Source of the DNA: UKL13-2 sp031414695
Lineage (GTDB): Bacteria; Pseudomonadota; Gammaproteobacteria; Burkholderiales; Usitatibacteraceae
NCBI GenBank assembly: GCA_031414695.1
Contig: JANNWG010000005.1
Span: 1-64,000 of the forward strand
Direction of reading: 5' to 3'
Length of the DNA stretch: 64,000 nt
The notes under the pieces: model-generated
Database searches by the model: none
Told to the model about the DNA's origin: nothing
Seen by the model: only the letters and a program-made list of their open reading frames with translations
Program-made: the position numbers and the translations under genes
In this document: piece after piece, positions 27,158 through 36,255 of the stretch
Numbering within the stretch: position 1 is the first letter of the stretch
How the letters are laid out: every line of letters begins with the position of its first letter

Positions 27158-27571
27158 TTAATAACTCCGCTTAAAATACCGCCCATTCACCCACACGCCG
27201 TACGGACGTGGCGACCAGCTCGCAACACCGTATCCCCAATAGCCGCGTCCCCAAAACCAAGCATCTTGCTGGCCTTCGCGGCGACCTTGGCGTTCTGCCA
27301 TTTTGAGTTGGCCGTTCTGCATGAAATCAATGACCGCATCCGCTACGCCGTCGCGCGATAGCTTTGCATATTGCGAGGCGGTAATGTCAAACATCGTGCG
27401 TGAGAGCTGTATTTCACTAATGATTGTTTGTGCGTCTTTGCCGTCTTTGGCGAGGCCGACAACTTGTTCGAGCGTCATGGGTAGGCGCTCCGGCTCATTG
27501 AATGTGGCGCAGCTGGTAAGCACGACGCTAGACAACACGGTAAAAGCGATTACGGTTAGAATTCGTTTCAT
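27158..27571 (-). CDS. Putative lipoprotein, unknown function
   Basis: A 137-aa protein with a lipoprotein signal: hydrophobic VIAFTVLSSVVLTSC with the lipobox cysteine at residue 21. The middle region (LPMTLEQVVGLAKDGKDAQTI) looks like a short helical repeat seen in other small lipoproteins. The C-terminus is rich in Trp, Tyr and Gly. The gene has a good ribosome site (ggaggttt before ATG). Function is unknown. Confidence 0.75.
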   Translation of the reverse strand: MKRILTVIAFTVLSSVVLTSCATFNEPERLPMTLEQVVGLAKDGKDAQTIISEIQLSRTMFDITASQYAKLSRDGVADAVIDFMQNGQLKMAERQGRREGQQDAWFWGRGYWGYGVASWSPRPYGVWVNGRYFKRSY

Positions 27572-27612
27572 GGTAAACCTCCATCAATTAGTTACGTCAC
27601 TTTTGACGATTA

Positions 27613-27710
27613 AGAGCCGCTTTCGTTCCCCACTCTGGGTACTGGTCAAGCGCCGTGGCTCTCACGCGCTATCTCGCTAACCTCGCGCCTATTGTAGCGC
27701 GAGCTTTTTT
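27613..27710 (+). ncRNA. Candidate structured RNA with own terminator
   Basis: On the plus strand an outer stem agagcc (27613-27618) / ggctct (27657-27662) is followed by a 7-bp terminator stem ctcgcgc / gcgcgag (27682-27703) and six T. No plus-strand gene precedes it, so the terminator must end a short RNA or act as an attenuator upstream of hppD. No known family was recognised. Confidence 0.35.
27682..27710 (+). terminator. Orphan intrinsic terminator upstream of hppD
   Basis: Stem ctcgcgc / gcgcgag with an 8-base loop and a T6 tract. It precedes hppD by 90 bp and has no gene of its own orientation before it. Confidence 0.7.
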
Positions 27711-27800
27711 AGTCCGCGCTCAAGCCATACAAATCGTTCCAATGCAACTTCAGCGCTGACATTTTTGTCACTTGTTTCTTATATACGCAGGAGTTTGAAA

Positions 27801-28871
27801 ATGGATTTGTTTGATAACCCAATGGGCACGGATGGTTTTGAATTTGTTGAATACACCGCACCCGATACCAAGGCGCTTGGCAGGCTATTCATCCAAATGG
27901 GTTTTGTGGTGGTGGCAAAGCATCGGTCTAAAAATGTGCTGCTCTACAAACAAGGTGATATTCAATTTATTGTGAATGCTGAGCCTGATAGCTTCGCGCA
28001 ATCATTCGCACGGGTGCATGGGCCATCCGCTTGCGCGTTTGGCATTCGTGTCAAAGATGCGGCGCAGGCGTTCAAACGCGCCATCTCGCTGGGTGCCAAA
28101 GCCTACGAGGGGCCGGTAGGGCCGATGGAATTAAATATTCCCGCGCTGCAAGGCATTGGCGGCTCGCTCTTATATCTGATTGATCGCTATGATCCGGCTG
28201 GCAAACGCACGATTTACGATATAGATTTTGTGCCAATACCGGGCGTGGATCAGCATCCTAAAGGTATGGGGTTGGAGTATGTGGACCACTTAACGCACAA
28301 TGTTTATATCGGCCGCATGGATACGTGGGCGGAGTTTTACGCGAAATTATTTAATTTCCGCGAGATTCGCTATTTCGATATCAAGGGCAAAAAAACTGGA
28401 CTTACCTCACGCGCACTGACCAGCCCGTGCGGCAAAATTCGTATCCCAATCAACGAGCCAGCCGATCAAAAATCACAAATCCAAGAATACTTAAATGCCT
28501 ACAATGGCGAAGGCATTCAACATATTGCGTTAGCCTGCAAAGATATATACGGCACGGTTGAAGCACTACGCGAACAAGGCGTGAAATTTTTAGACACACC
28601 AGATGCCTACTATGCTGCGGTGAATAATCGTGTGCTTAACCACGGTGAAGATTTGGTTCGTCTGCAAAAGAATAAAATTTTGATCGACGGCGAGGGCTTG
28701 GACAAAGAGTCTAAAGAAGATAAGCTGTTGCAAATTTTTACCGAAACAGTAATCGGCCCTATATTTTTTGAAGTGATACAACGTAAAGGCAATGAAGGCT
28801 TTGGCGAAGGAAATTTCAAGGCGCTGTTTGAAGCTATTGAGGCGGATCAGATCGCGCGTGGGGTGTTGTGA
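27801..28871 (+). CDS. hppD: 4-hydroxyphenylpyruvate dioxygenase
   Basis: Non-heme Fe(II) enzyme that turns 4-hydroxyphenylpyruvate into homogentisate in tyrosine breakdown. The likely iron ligands are His163 (VDHLTHNVY), His241 (IQHIALAC) and Glu324 (IFFEVIQRKG), numbered from the ATG at 27801. That start has a good Shine-Dalgarno (caggag, 27788-27793) and gives 356 aa, normal for bacteria. An in-frame start at 27765 is rejected. The next enzyme, HmgA, is encoded downstream after a repeat-filled gap. Confidence 0.95.
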   Translation: MDLFDNPMGTDGFEFVEYTAPDTKALGRLFIQMGFVVVAKHRSKNVLLYKQGDIQFIVNAEPDSFAQSFARVHGPSACAFGIRVKDAAQAFKRAISLGAKAYEGPVGPMELNIPALQGIGGSLLYLIDRYDPAGKRTIYDIDFVPIPGVDQHPKGMGLEYVDHLTHNVYIGRMDTWAEFYAKLFNFREIRYFDIKGKKTGLTSRALTSPCGKIRIPINEPADQKSQIQEYLNAYNGEGIQHIALACKDIYGTVEALREQGVKFLDTPDAYYAAVNNRVLNHGEDLVRLQKNKILIDGEGLDKESKEDKLLQIFTETVIGPIFFEVIQRKGNEGFGEGNFKALFEAIEADQIARGVL

Positions 28872-28883
28872 TTTGAATGTTTA

Positions 28884-29034
28884 ACCGCCGATGGACGCCG
28901 ATAAACGCCGATAACGTCAAGGGCGTTGATAGCAAGAACGCCTATTGACGGGCATTTTCAGGCATTTATGATTGAAGTAGCTTACTTACATTGCACTTAG
29001 ATTTTATCGGCGTTCATCGGCGTTTATCGGCGGT
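28884..29034. repeat. Inverted repeat, 31-bp arms, around REP copy
   Basis: Arms 28884-28914 and 29004-29034 are near-perfect reverse complements built of repeated 'cgccgat' units (for example accgccgatggacgccgata). They enclose REP-like copy E. The whole spacer between hppD and hmgA is therefore nested palindromes. Confidence 0.75.
28935..28985. repeat. REP-like palindrome, copy E
   Basis: Left half gaacgcctattgacgggcat is well conserved. The right half is decayed. It is nested inside the 31-bp-arm inverted repeat. Confidence 0.6.
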
Positions 29035-29041
29035 TCCATAA

Positions 29042-30355
29042 ATGTTTCCCACTACTATGAATAAAACAAATATCCAATACATGTCAGGCTTCGGTAATGA
29101 ATTTGCCACCGAAGCCATTGCCGGCGCGCTGCCGCAAGGTCAAAATTCGCCGCAGCAAACGCCGTTTGGGCTGTATGCCGAGCAACTTTCGGGAACGGCG
29201 TTTACAGCGCCGCGCCATCAGAATTTGCGTAGCTGGCAATATCGACTTCGCCCTTCGGCGGAGCATTCACCATATACGTTATTGGGTTGCGGCAACATCC
29301 GCACTGCACCTTGTGATGAGGCGCATGCATCACCGAATCGGCTGAGATGGAATCCACTAGCGTTACCAACACAGCCGACTGACTTTCTTGATGGCCTGTT
29401 CACCATCGCCACTACGGGTGATGCGAGTGCTGAGCGCGGCATGGCAACACATATTTATGCTGCCAATACGTCGATGAAACGTTGCTTTTATAACGCGGAT
29501 GGTGAATTGCTAATCTTGCCTGAGTTGGGCGAGCTCATACTCAAAACTGAATTTGGCATCATCGCGATAAAGCCTGGTGATGTTGCTGTTATTCCGCGCG
29601 GAATTAAATTTCGCGTTGAGTGTGATGGTAATGTGCGCGGCTATGTTTGTGAAAATTATGGGCAGCCATTTCGCCTGCCTGATTTGGGGCCAATTGGTGC
29701 CAATGGATTAGCCAATGCACGTGATTTTTTTACGCCTGTGGCGTGGTTTGAAGATGTTAAAGACGAGACTGAAATCATCGCAAAATTTGGCGGCAACCTG
29801 TGGTTGTGCCGCACAAAAGGTTCGCCACTCAATGTCGTGGCATGGCATGGTAATTACGCGCCCTATAAGTATGATTTAGCGCGATTTAATGTCATCAATA
29901 CGGTGTCGTTTGATCATATTGATCCCTCTATATTTACCGTGCTTACCTCACCTTCTGATTTAGCTGGTACGGCAAATGTGGACTTTGTCATTTTTCCGCC
30001 ACGCTGGATGGTAGCCGAGCATACCTTTCGCCCGCCTTGGTTTCATCGCAATGCGATGAGCGAATACATGGGCCTTATTCACGGCCAATATGACGCTAAA
30101 GCCAGTGGATTTTTGCCCGGTGGCGGCTCGCTACATAATCGCTTTTCCGCACATGGCCCGGATGCAGCGGTATATCGCAAAGCGACAACGGATGCATTAA
30201 ATCCGCACTATCTCGCTAATACATTAGCGTTCATGTTTGAGAGCCGCACGGTACTGCAACCGACTGCATTTGCGATGGCGAGCGTAGCGTTGCAAGCCGA
30301 CTACGACAGTGTATGGGATGGATTTGTTTCAGCAAACATCGCACCTACAATTTGA
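29042..30355 (+). CDS. hmgA: Homogentisate 1,2-dioxygenase
   Basis: Opens the homogentisate ring to maleylacetoacetate with Fe(II) and oxygen. The 437-aa protein has the family start YMSGFGNEFATEAIAGALPQGQNSPQ, and the C-terminal metal-site region with FPPRWMVAEHTFRPPWFHRNAMSEYMG and SLHNRFSAHGPD. An in-frame ATG five codons later is an alternative start. A GIY-YIG gene begins 1 bp after its stop. Confidence 0.96.
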   Translation: MFPTTMNKTNIQYMSGFGNEFATEAIAGALPQGQNSPQQTPFGLYAEQLSGTAFTAPRHQNLRSWQYRLRPSAEHSPYTLLGCGNIRTAPCDEAHASPNRLRWNPLALPTQPTDFLDGLFTIATTGDASAERGMATHIYAANTSMKRCFYNADGELLILPELGELILKTEFGIIAIKPGDVAVIPRGIKFRVECDGNVRGYVCENYGQPFRLPDLGPIGANGLANARDFFTPVAWFEDVKDETEIIAKFGGNLWLCRTKGSPLNVVAWHGNYAPYKYDLARFNVINTVSFDHIDPSIFTVLTSPSDLAGTANVDFVIFPPRWMVAEHTFRPPWFHRNAMSEYMGLIHGQYDAKASGFLPGGGSLHNRFSAHGPDAAVYRKATTDALNPHYLANTLAFMFESRTVLQPTAFAMASVALQADYDSVWDGFVSANIAPTI

Positions 30356-30356
30356 A

Positions 30357-30662
30357 ATGGCATTCACCGTTTATATTCTCAAATGCAAAGATGAGTCTTA
30401 CTACACAGGGCACACTGATAATTTAGAAAAACGTCTATATGAGCATCGGCATTCTACGATTGAAAGTTATACAACTACGCGTTTGCCAATCGAATTGGTT
30501 TTTTGTGAACAATTTTTTACAAGACTTGAGGCGCTTGAGATGGAGAGAAGAATTAAAGGCTGGCGTCGCAGCAAAAAAGAAGCCTTGATGCGCGGCGATT
30601 GGAAAAGCATTCAGCAACTGGCTTGGGGAACTAAAAATCCATTGCCTGATTATTTGTTGTAA
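30357..30662 (+). CDS. GIY-YIG nuclease domain protein
   Basis: A single-domain GIY-YIG protein of 101 aa similar to the YhbQ/UPF0213 group. The motif pair is FTVYILKC and YYTGHTDN, followed by the conserved Arg and His in LEKRLYEHR and a Glu in LEALEMERRIKGW. The biological role of these stand-alone domains is not settled; DNA repair and mobile origins have both been discussed. It is packed 1 bp behind hmgA, which is unusual for a catabolic operon. The start at 30309 inside hmgA is rejected. Confidence 0.82.
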   Translation: MAFTVYILKCKDESYYTGHTDNLEKRLYEHRHSTIESYTTTRLPIELVFCEQFFTRLEALEMERRIKGWRRSKKEALMRGDWKSIQQLAWGTKNPLPDYLL

Positions 30663-30689
30663 CTCTATTTAAATATTTCAGTCTGCCAC

Positions 30690-30794
30690 GAGCCCTTCGA
30701 TACCTCAGGGCGAACGGTTGATCGTCAGAAATAGCTTCGTAAACACTGCAATTAGTAAATTAACTACCGTTCGCCCTGAGGTATCGAAGGGCTC
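30690..30794. repeat. Perfect 29-bp inverted repeat
   Basis: Arms 30690-30718 and 30766-30794 (core cttcgatacctcagggcgaa) are exact reverse complements with a 47-base loop. It fills the gap before the fahA gene. This is a different family from the REP-like copies. Confidence 0.85.
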
Positions 30795-30814
30795 TTCACT
30801 GAAAGTAATGCAAC

Positions 30815-31825
30815 ATGAAATTCGCCACCTTCAAACACCCCACCAACCGCGATGGCGTTCTGCATTTAGTTGATCGCAAGCTCAAGCGTGCAGTCGATAT
30901 TTCTGACATCGCGCCGACTTTGCAATATGCGCTGGAGCATTGGAATCAATTGCACACCACTCTCCTTGATGAGTATGAAAGCCTCGAATGTGGGACCATT
31001 CGTCCCATTATTGATTTTACAAAAGCGCTCGATGATGGCTTAGTCGCCGCCCCTCTGCCACGCACCCACCAGTGGCTCGATGGTTCAGCCTATTTGTCGC
31101 ATGTGGAGCGCGTGCGTCGTGCGCGTAACGATGTGGTACCAACAAGTTTTTATACCGACCCATTAATGTATCAAGGCGGTGGTGATTCGATGATGGGCGC
31201 GCGTGATCCTATCTTTGCGCTAAGCGAAGATTGGGGTGTCGATCTCGAAGGCGAAGTGGGCGTCATTACGGGCGACGTCAAAATGGGCGCAACTTCAGCT
31301 GAGGCCTCTGAGGCAGTACGATTGTTAGTGCTAATCAATGATGTGTCATATCGCAAACTCATCCCCGCTGAGCTCGCTAAAGGCTTCGGTTTTGTGAATA
31401 GCAAAGGACTCAATGCGTTATCGCCGGTTGCGGTTACGCCTGATGAATGTGGCAGCGCTTGGAATGGCGTAAAAGGCGCAGGGAAACTCGACTATCGTTT
31501 GGTTTGTCATGTGCGCGGCGAGTGGTTTGGCAATGGCAATGCGGCGGACAACATGACCTTTTCACTTTATGATTTAGTCGCACACGCCGCGAAAACGCGC
31601 CCGCTTAAAGCCGGTACGCTCATCGGCTCAGGTACCGTTTCAAACCATGATGTCGCCACTGGCTATGCCTGCATCATAGAAAAACGCTTGGTTGAACAGG
31701 TGGAGCATGGCGCGGCAAAGGAAGATTTTTTACGTTTTGGCGACAGCATTGAAATCGACATGTTTGACCATCAAGGTGACTCCATATTTGGCGCCATCAA
31801 ACAAATACTGGTGAAAGCAAACTGA
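30815..31825 (+). CDS. fahA: Fumarylacetoacetate hydrolase
   Basis: Last step of tyrosine catabolism, splitting fumarylacetoacetate to fumarate and acetoacetate. The 336-aa protein belongs to the longer bacterial FAH type. The acidic metal ligands can be placed in FYTDPLMYQGG, DLEGEVGVITGDV and LINDVSYRKL, and GSGTVSNHD is the C-terminal motif. Its acetoacetate product could be activated by the synthetase encoded at 8.8 kb. It overlaps phhA by one base. Confidence 0.92.
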   Translation: MKFATFKHPTNRDGVLHLVDRKLKRAVDISDIAPTLQYALEHWNQLHTTLLDEYESLECGTIRPIIDFTKALDDGLVAAPLPRTHQWLDGSAYLSHVERVRRARNDVVPTSFYTDPLMYQGGGDSMMGARDPIFALSEDWGVDLEGEVGVITGDVKMGATSAEASEAVRLLVLINDVSYRKLIPAELAKGFGFVNSKGLNALSPVAVTPDECGSAWNGVKGAGKLDYRLVCHVRGEWFGNGNAADNMTFSLYDLVAHAAKTRPLKAGTLIGSGTVSNHDVATGYACIIEKRLVEQVEHGAAKEDFLRFGDSIEIDMFDHQGDSIFGAIKQILVKAN

Positions 31826-32658
31826 TGGCCGGACAAACTGATCACCCGCTGCGAGGCGACTATTCCGCAATGCGCGCTGACTATACGGTGGTGCAAGATT
31901 ACGCGCGTTACACTGCAGCCGAGCAAGATTTATGGAAACGCCTCTATGCACGTCAATCAGCACTCGTGCCGCAATATGCGTGTGATGAATTTATTTCGAT
32001 CTTAGGTGCGCTTAATTTTGGTGCCGGTATTCCGCATTTTGACGAGATCAACGCCAAACTTTTTGCCACCACGCGCTGGACGCTAGTGGCCGTACCGGGT
32101 TTATTGCCAGACGATGTTTTTTTTACGCACTTAGCGAATCGTCGCTTTCCCGTTTCGGTTTGGCTACGCACGCCAGCGGAATTTGATTACATCGTAGAGC
32201 CAGATATTTTTCATGATTTTTTTGGTCATGTGCCGTTGTTATTCAACCCAACCTTTGCGGATTATTTAGAAGCCTATGGTGTTGGCGGCGTCAAAGCAAA
32301 AGGCTTAAACGCACTTGATTATTTAGCCAAGCTTTATTGGTATACGGTGGAGTTTGGCTTAATCCAAACGCCACGCGGGTTACGCACCTACGGCGCAGGC
32401 ATCTTATCGTCAGCTGGCGAATTGCCTTACAGCGTCAGCAGCAGTAAAGCCAATCGCATCGCGTTTGATTTACATCGCGTGATGCAATCCAATTACAAAA
32501 TAGATACGTTTCAAGAAACCTACTTTGTGATTGAAAGTTTTGATGAATTATTTTGCGCCACTGCGCCAGATTTCACGCCGTACTATGCACAATTAGCCAC
32601 ACGTCCAGTGTTATCAGCTAATGCAATATTGGCGACGGATAAATTGATTGCGGTTTAG
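31825..32658 (+). CDS. phhA: Phenylalanine 4-hydroxylase
   Basis: Tetrahydropterin-dependent iron enzyme that converts phenylalanine to tyrosine. The iron ligands are His130 and His135 (EPDIFHDFFGHVPLL) and Glu176 (YWYTVEFGL). At 277 aa it is the monofunctional bacterial form without an ACT domain. The start overlaps the fahA stop (tgATGg). It feeds the hppD-hmgA-fahA pathway. A tyrosine aminotransferase is not in the window. Confidence 0.95.
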   Translation: MAGQTDHPLRGDYSAMRADYTVVQDYARYTAAEQDLWKRLYARQSALVPQYACDEFISILGALNFGAGIPHFDEINAKLFATTRWTLVAVPGLLPDDVFFTHLANRRFPVSVWLRTPAEFDYIVEPDIFHDFFGHVPLLFNPTFADYLEAYGVGGVKAKGLNALDYLAKLYWYTVEFGLIQTPRGLRTYGAGILSSAGELPYSVSSSKANRIAFDLHRVMQSNYKIDTFQETYFVIESFDELFCATAPDFTPYYAQLATRPVLSANAILATDKLIAV

Positions 32659-32670
32659 ATTTTTCTTAAA

Positions 32671-32734
32671 CCACTAATATCAGTGGGCGTTTTCAGCAAT
32701 ATATTCTTCAAAACACCCGCCAATAGGCGACTTT
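32671..32734. repeat. REP-like palindrome, copy F
   Basis: Left half ccactaatatcagtgggcgt and right half aaacacccgccaataggcga. Well preserved on both sides. It lies between the convergent phhA and GST genes. Confidence 0.75.
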
Positions 32735-32748
32735 AGTATTTTTTCACG

Positions 32749-33357
32749 CTATAAAACTGGCGCGGAATCTACAAACTCTTGGCGCGTCTCAATTTTTGCC
32801 ATCCACGCCGCAAGATTTGGGTAAGTTTCACGCCATTTGATTTCCGGCAAACGCATCTCAACCCACAGCAGCGCGCAGGCAAGCGCGATATCGGCGAGTG
32901 AAAATGTTTCAGCATGACAAAATTTACGATCACCAAGCTCACGTGCGGCGGCGGCAATGGCCGACTCTATTTTGCCGAATTGGCGAGTAATCCAATCTTG
33001 GCTTTGCGTTTCTGCAGGCCGCTTGCGCTCGAGGAAAATCGCAATGCCAGCATCGGCGATACCGTCGCCTAACGCTTCCCAACGTTTGACCATCGCGCGC
33101 TCACGGTTATTTTCTGGAATTAAGCGCGAGCCTGGCGTGACGCCATCTAAATACTCAACAATGACGCGTGAGTCATATAGCGCGGTGCCGTCATCCAGAA
33201 TCAATACTGGGACTTTGCCGAGTGGGTTATAGAGCTGAATTTTAGTGTCAGCCGCCCAAACATTTTCGGCAATCCATTCCGCTTCAAGGTGGCGTTCAGC
33301 AAGAACGATGCGGATTTTACGAGCGTATGGGCTAGTGCTTGATGCGATGAGTTTCAT
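32749..33357 (-). CDS. Glutathione S-transferase family protein
   Basis: A 202-aa GST with a thioredoxin-like N-terminal domain (SSTSPYARKIRIVLAE, with Ser residues near position 6-9 as candidate catalytic residues, then the GKVPVL..DDGTALYDS glutathione site) and an all-helical C-terminal domain. It resembles the YibF group. It lies beside the tyrosine genes but lacks the SSxSxRVRI motif of maleylacetoacetate isomerase, so it should not be called maiA on position alone. The ATG at 33357 is preferred to 33405. Confidence 0.83.
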   Translation of the reverse strand: MKLIASSTSPYARKIRIVLAERHLEAEWIAENVWAADTKIQLYNPLGKVPVLILDDGTALYDSRVIVEYLDGVTPGSRLIPENNRERAMVKRWEALGDGIADAGIAIFLERKRPAETQSQDWITRQFGKIESAIAAAARELGDRKFCHAETFSLADIALACALLWVEMRLPEIKWRETYPNLAAWMAKIETRQEFVDSAPVL

Positions 33358-33500
33358 ATTGCCTAAAAAAATAAAAATCTGACGCAAATTATAGCAGTGC
33401 GCCACTTATGTAAAACGCTTTCTCTTAGGCATTGAGTAATCGTTCACAATCTGTCACATGTTAAAATTTTTCTTTAATGATTCATGATTGTGTCAATCCT

Positions 33501-34901
33501 ATGTCCACTTCATTCCCGCCACATTTGCCGCAATCGCCTCTGACAGCACTATCGCCACTGGATGGTCGTTATGAGCAAAAGGTAGCGCATTTACGTACTT
33601 TTTTTAGTGAATATGCGCTCATCAAATACCGCATCCATGTGGAAGCCGAATGGCTAATTGCACTAAGTCTTGAGCCAAAAATTGCCGAAATTAAGCCTTT
33701 CACCCAAACAACCATTGATAGCCTGCGTGCACGCGTTGTTAATTTCTCAGTGGACGATGCCGCACGTGTCAAGGCCATTGAAGCGACGACAAATCACGAT
33801 GTCAAAGCAGTCGAATATTGGCTACGCGAAACATTTACCGACAATCCTGAAATCCTGGCGGCGAATGCATTTATCCATTTTGCATGCACCTCAGAGGACA
33901 TTAATAATCTCTCACACGCGCTGATGTTGATGGAGGCTAGACAGCATTCGATTTTGCCCGTACTGCGTGGTACTGAAGCCAAAATAGCCAATTTAGCCCA
34001 TGAACACGCAGACTTAGCGATGCTTGCACATACCCACGGTCAGCCGGCCTCACCCACGACTTTAGGTAAAGAAATGGCGAATGTGGCGGCACGATTGCAA
34101 CGCGCTATTCAGGCCATTGAGGATGTTATTATTCTAGGCAAAATCAACGGCGCGGTAGGTAATTACAACGCGCATATGTCGGCTTACCCTGATATCAATT
34201 GGCCAGCTTTCGCCGAAAAATTCGTCGTCTCCCTTGGCGTGAAATTTAATCCATACACTACGCAAATTGAGCCGCATGACTACATGGCAGCCTTGTTTGA
34301 CGCTATCGCGCGCACCAATACAATTCTTATCGATTTGAACCGTGATATTTGGGGTTATATCGGCAAGGGCTACTTTAAGCAGCGCACCAAAGCGGGTGAA
34401 ATAGGCTCCTCCACCATGCCACACAAAGTCAACCCAATCGATTTTGAAAATTCCGAAGGCAATCTTGGTTTATCCAATGCACTGCTGCGTCATTTATCCG
34501 AAAAATTACCGATCTCGCGCTGGCAGCGTGACCTAACCGACTCCACTGTATTACGCAATATGGGTGTCGCAATAGGCTACGCCCTACTCGCCTATGAGTC
34601 GCTCAATAAAGGCTTACATAAATTAGAGGCAAATCCGGCTGCGCTGGCCGCTGACCTTGATAAACAATGGGATATTCTCGCCGAGCCAGTGCAGACGGTG
34701 ATGCGAAAGTACGGCGTACAAGATGCCTACGAGCAACTCAAAGAACTCACACGCGGCAAGGGCGGCATCGATCGTGAATCAATGCAGACATTTATTCGCG
34801 GTCTTGCACTACCTGAAAACGAAAAAGCAGCACTACTCGCGCTAACGCCAGCCACCTACATTGGCGGCGCAGCGATGCTGGCGAAAAACATAAACGCTTA
34901 G
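33501..34901 (+). CDS. purB: Adenylosuccinate lyase
   Basis: Cleaves SAICAR and adenylosuccinate, acting twice in purine synthesis. The N-terminal LTALSPLDGRYEQKV and the catalytic-loop signature SSTMPHKVNPIDFEN identify the E. coli-like PurB type. From the ATG at 33501 it is 466 aa, close to the E. coli 456. An in-frame ATG eight codons upstream is possible. Confidence 0.95.
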   Translation: MSTSFPPHLPQSPLTALSPLDGRYEQKVAHLRTFFSEYALIKYRIHVEAEWLIALSLEPKIAEIKPFTQTTIDSLRARVVNFSVDDAARVKAIEATTNHDVKAVEYWLRETFTDNPEILAANAFIHFACTSEDINNLSHALMLMEARQHSILPVLRGTEAKIANLAHEHADLAMLAHTHGQPASPTTLGKEMANVAARLQRAIQAIEDVIILGKINGAVGNYNAHMSAYPDINWPAFAEKFVVSLGVKFNPYTTQIEPHDYMAALFDAIARTNTILIDLNRDIWGYIGKGYFKQRTKAGEIGSSTMPHKVNPIDFENSEGNLGLSNALLRHLSEKLPISRWQRDLTDSTVLRNMGVAIGYALLAYESLNKGLHKLEANPAALAADLDKQWDILAEPVQTVMRKYGVQDAYEQLKELTRGKGGIDRESMQTFIRGLALPENEKAALLALTPATYIGGAAMLAKNINA

Positions 34902-34936
34902 AAAACGATACGCTCAATATTTAATGACATTCACTT

Positions 34937-35749
34937 ATGTTGACTAACTCAACCGACAATATTTATCACGATCTCATGCGCCACGTGCTTGAGCATGGCA
35001 CCGATAAATCTGATCGTACTGGCACCGGCACGCGCTCGGTATTTGGCTACCAAATGCGCTTTGATTTAGCGGCGGGCTTTCCGCTGCTGACAACTAAAAA
35101 ACTTTATCTACGCGCCATCATTCATGAGCTGCTGTGGTTTTTGCAGGGCGACACCAACATCACGTATTTGAAAAATAACAACGTCACCATCTGGGATGAA
35201 TGGGCGGATGCAGATGGTAATTTAGGCCCCGTCTATGGCCATCAGTGGCGCTCATGGCCGACGCCTGACGGTGCGCATATTGATCAGATACAGGAAGTCG
35301 TTCAGCAAATTAAATCAAATCCTGATTCACGTCGCATGATTGTTTCGGCATGGAATGTAGCTGATATTCCGAAGATGGCGTTAGCACCTTGTCATGCTTT
35401 TTTTCAGTTTTATGTGGCGAATGGCAAGCTCTCGTGCCAGCTATATCAGCGCAGCGCCGATATTTTTTTAGGCGTGCCGTTTAATATCGCCTCGTACGCG
35501 CTACTGACGATGATGGTCGCCCAATCATGCGGTCTAAAAGTGGGCGACTTTGTGCACACGCTAGGCGACGCGCATCTTTATTCAAATCATCTTGAGCAAG
35601 CACATGAACAGCTCAGCCGCGCGCCGCGCGCCATGCCGGTGATGCGCTTAAACCCAGCGGTAACAGACGTTTTACAATTCAAATTTGACGATTTCACGTT
35701 AGAGCAGTACGACCCACATCCGGCGATTAAAGCGCCAATAGCGGTTTAG
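34937..35749 (+). CDS. thyA: Thymidylate synthase
   Basis: Methylates dUMP to dTMP with methylene-tetrahydrofolate, yielding dihydrofolate. Motifs: DRTGTGTRSVFGYQMRFDL at the N-terminus, the catalytic cysteine in ALAPCHAFFQFYV, and the QRSADIFLGVPFNIASYALL segment. 270 aa, slightly longer than E. coli ThyA (264) owing to a short N-terminal lead. It is 2 bp before folA, which recycles the dihydrofolate. Confidence 0.97.
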   Translation: MLTNSTDNIYHDLMRHVLEHGTDKSDRTGTGTRSVFGYQMRFDLAAGFPLLTTKKLYLRAIIHELLWFLQGDTNITYLKNNNVTIWDEWADADGNLGPVYGHQWRSWPTPDGAHIDQIQEVVQQIKSNPDSRRMIVSAWNVADIPKMALAPCHAFFQFYVANGKLSCQLYQRSADIFLGVPFNIASYALLTMMVAQSCGLKVGDFVHTLGDAHLYSNHLEQAHEQLSRAPRAMPVMRLNPAVTDVLQFKFDDFTLEQYDPHPAIKAPIAV

Positions 35750-35751
35750 CA

Positions 35752-36231
35752 ATGCTGAATATTATCGTCGCCGTCGCGCATCACAATGTCATTGGGTTGG
35801 CCGGCAAGATGCCGTGGCATTTGCCCGCTGAGTTGCAGTATTTCAAGCGCATCACGATGGGCAAGCCCATCATCATGGGACGCAAAACGTTTGACTCCAT
35901 TGGCCGCGCATTGCCGGGGCGACAAAATATCGTGGTGACACGCAATCTTCATTGGCAACACGCTGGCGTTGAGACGGCACACACGTTGGATGAAGCGTTA
36001 GTCAAGGCGGGCGAGGCAGATGCCTTTGTCATTGGCGGCGCAACGTTATACGAAGAAGCCTTAACCCGTGTTGCAAAAATTTATCTCACACGCATTGATG
36101 CAACTGTCGAAGGCGATACGTTTTTTCCTGATTTGCCGAGCAGCACATGGCAAACCATCTCGAGCGAACATCGCGCCAAAGATGAAAAAAATATTTTTGA
36201 TGTTGACTACACGGTCTTGGTGCGCCGATAA
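35752..36231 (+). CDS. folA: Dihydrofolate reductase
   Basis: Reduces dihydrofolate to tetrahydrofolate with NADPH. N-terminal IIVAVAHHNVIGLAGKMPWHLPAEL, the MGRKTFDSIGRALPGRQNIVVTR motif and the VIGGATLYEEAL nucleotide site are all present. The acidic residue of the active site is the Glu in PAELQYFKR. 159 aa is normal. Tightly linked to thyA, the classic pair. Confidence 0.97.
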   Translation: MLNIIVAVAHHNVIGLAGKMPWHLPAELQYFKRITMGKPIIMGRKTFDSIGRALPGRQNIVVTRNLHWQHAGVETAHTLDEALVKAGEADAFVIGGATLYEEALTRVAKIYLTRIDATVEGDTFFPDLPSSTWQTISSEHRAKDEKNIFDVDYTVLVRR

Positions 36232-36255
36232 AATCGCAAACCGTAAAACGATAAA

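Noticed and set aside
32749..33357. GST as maleylacetoacetate isomerase (maiA)
   Set aside because: Its N-terminal motif is SSTSPYARK, not the SSxSxRVRI type of MaiA. Position near hmgA alone is not enough.
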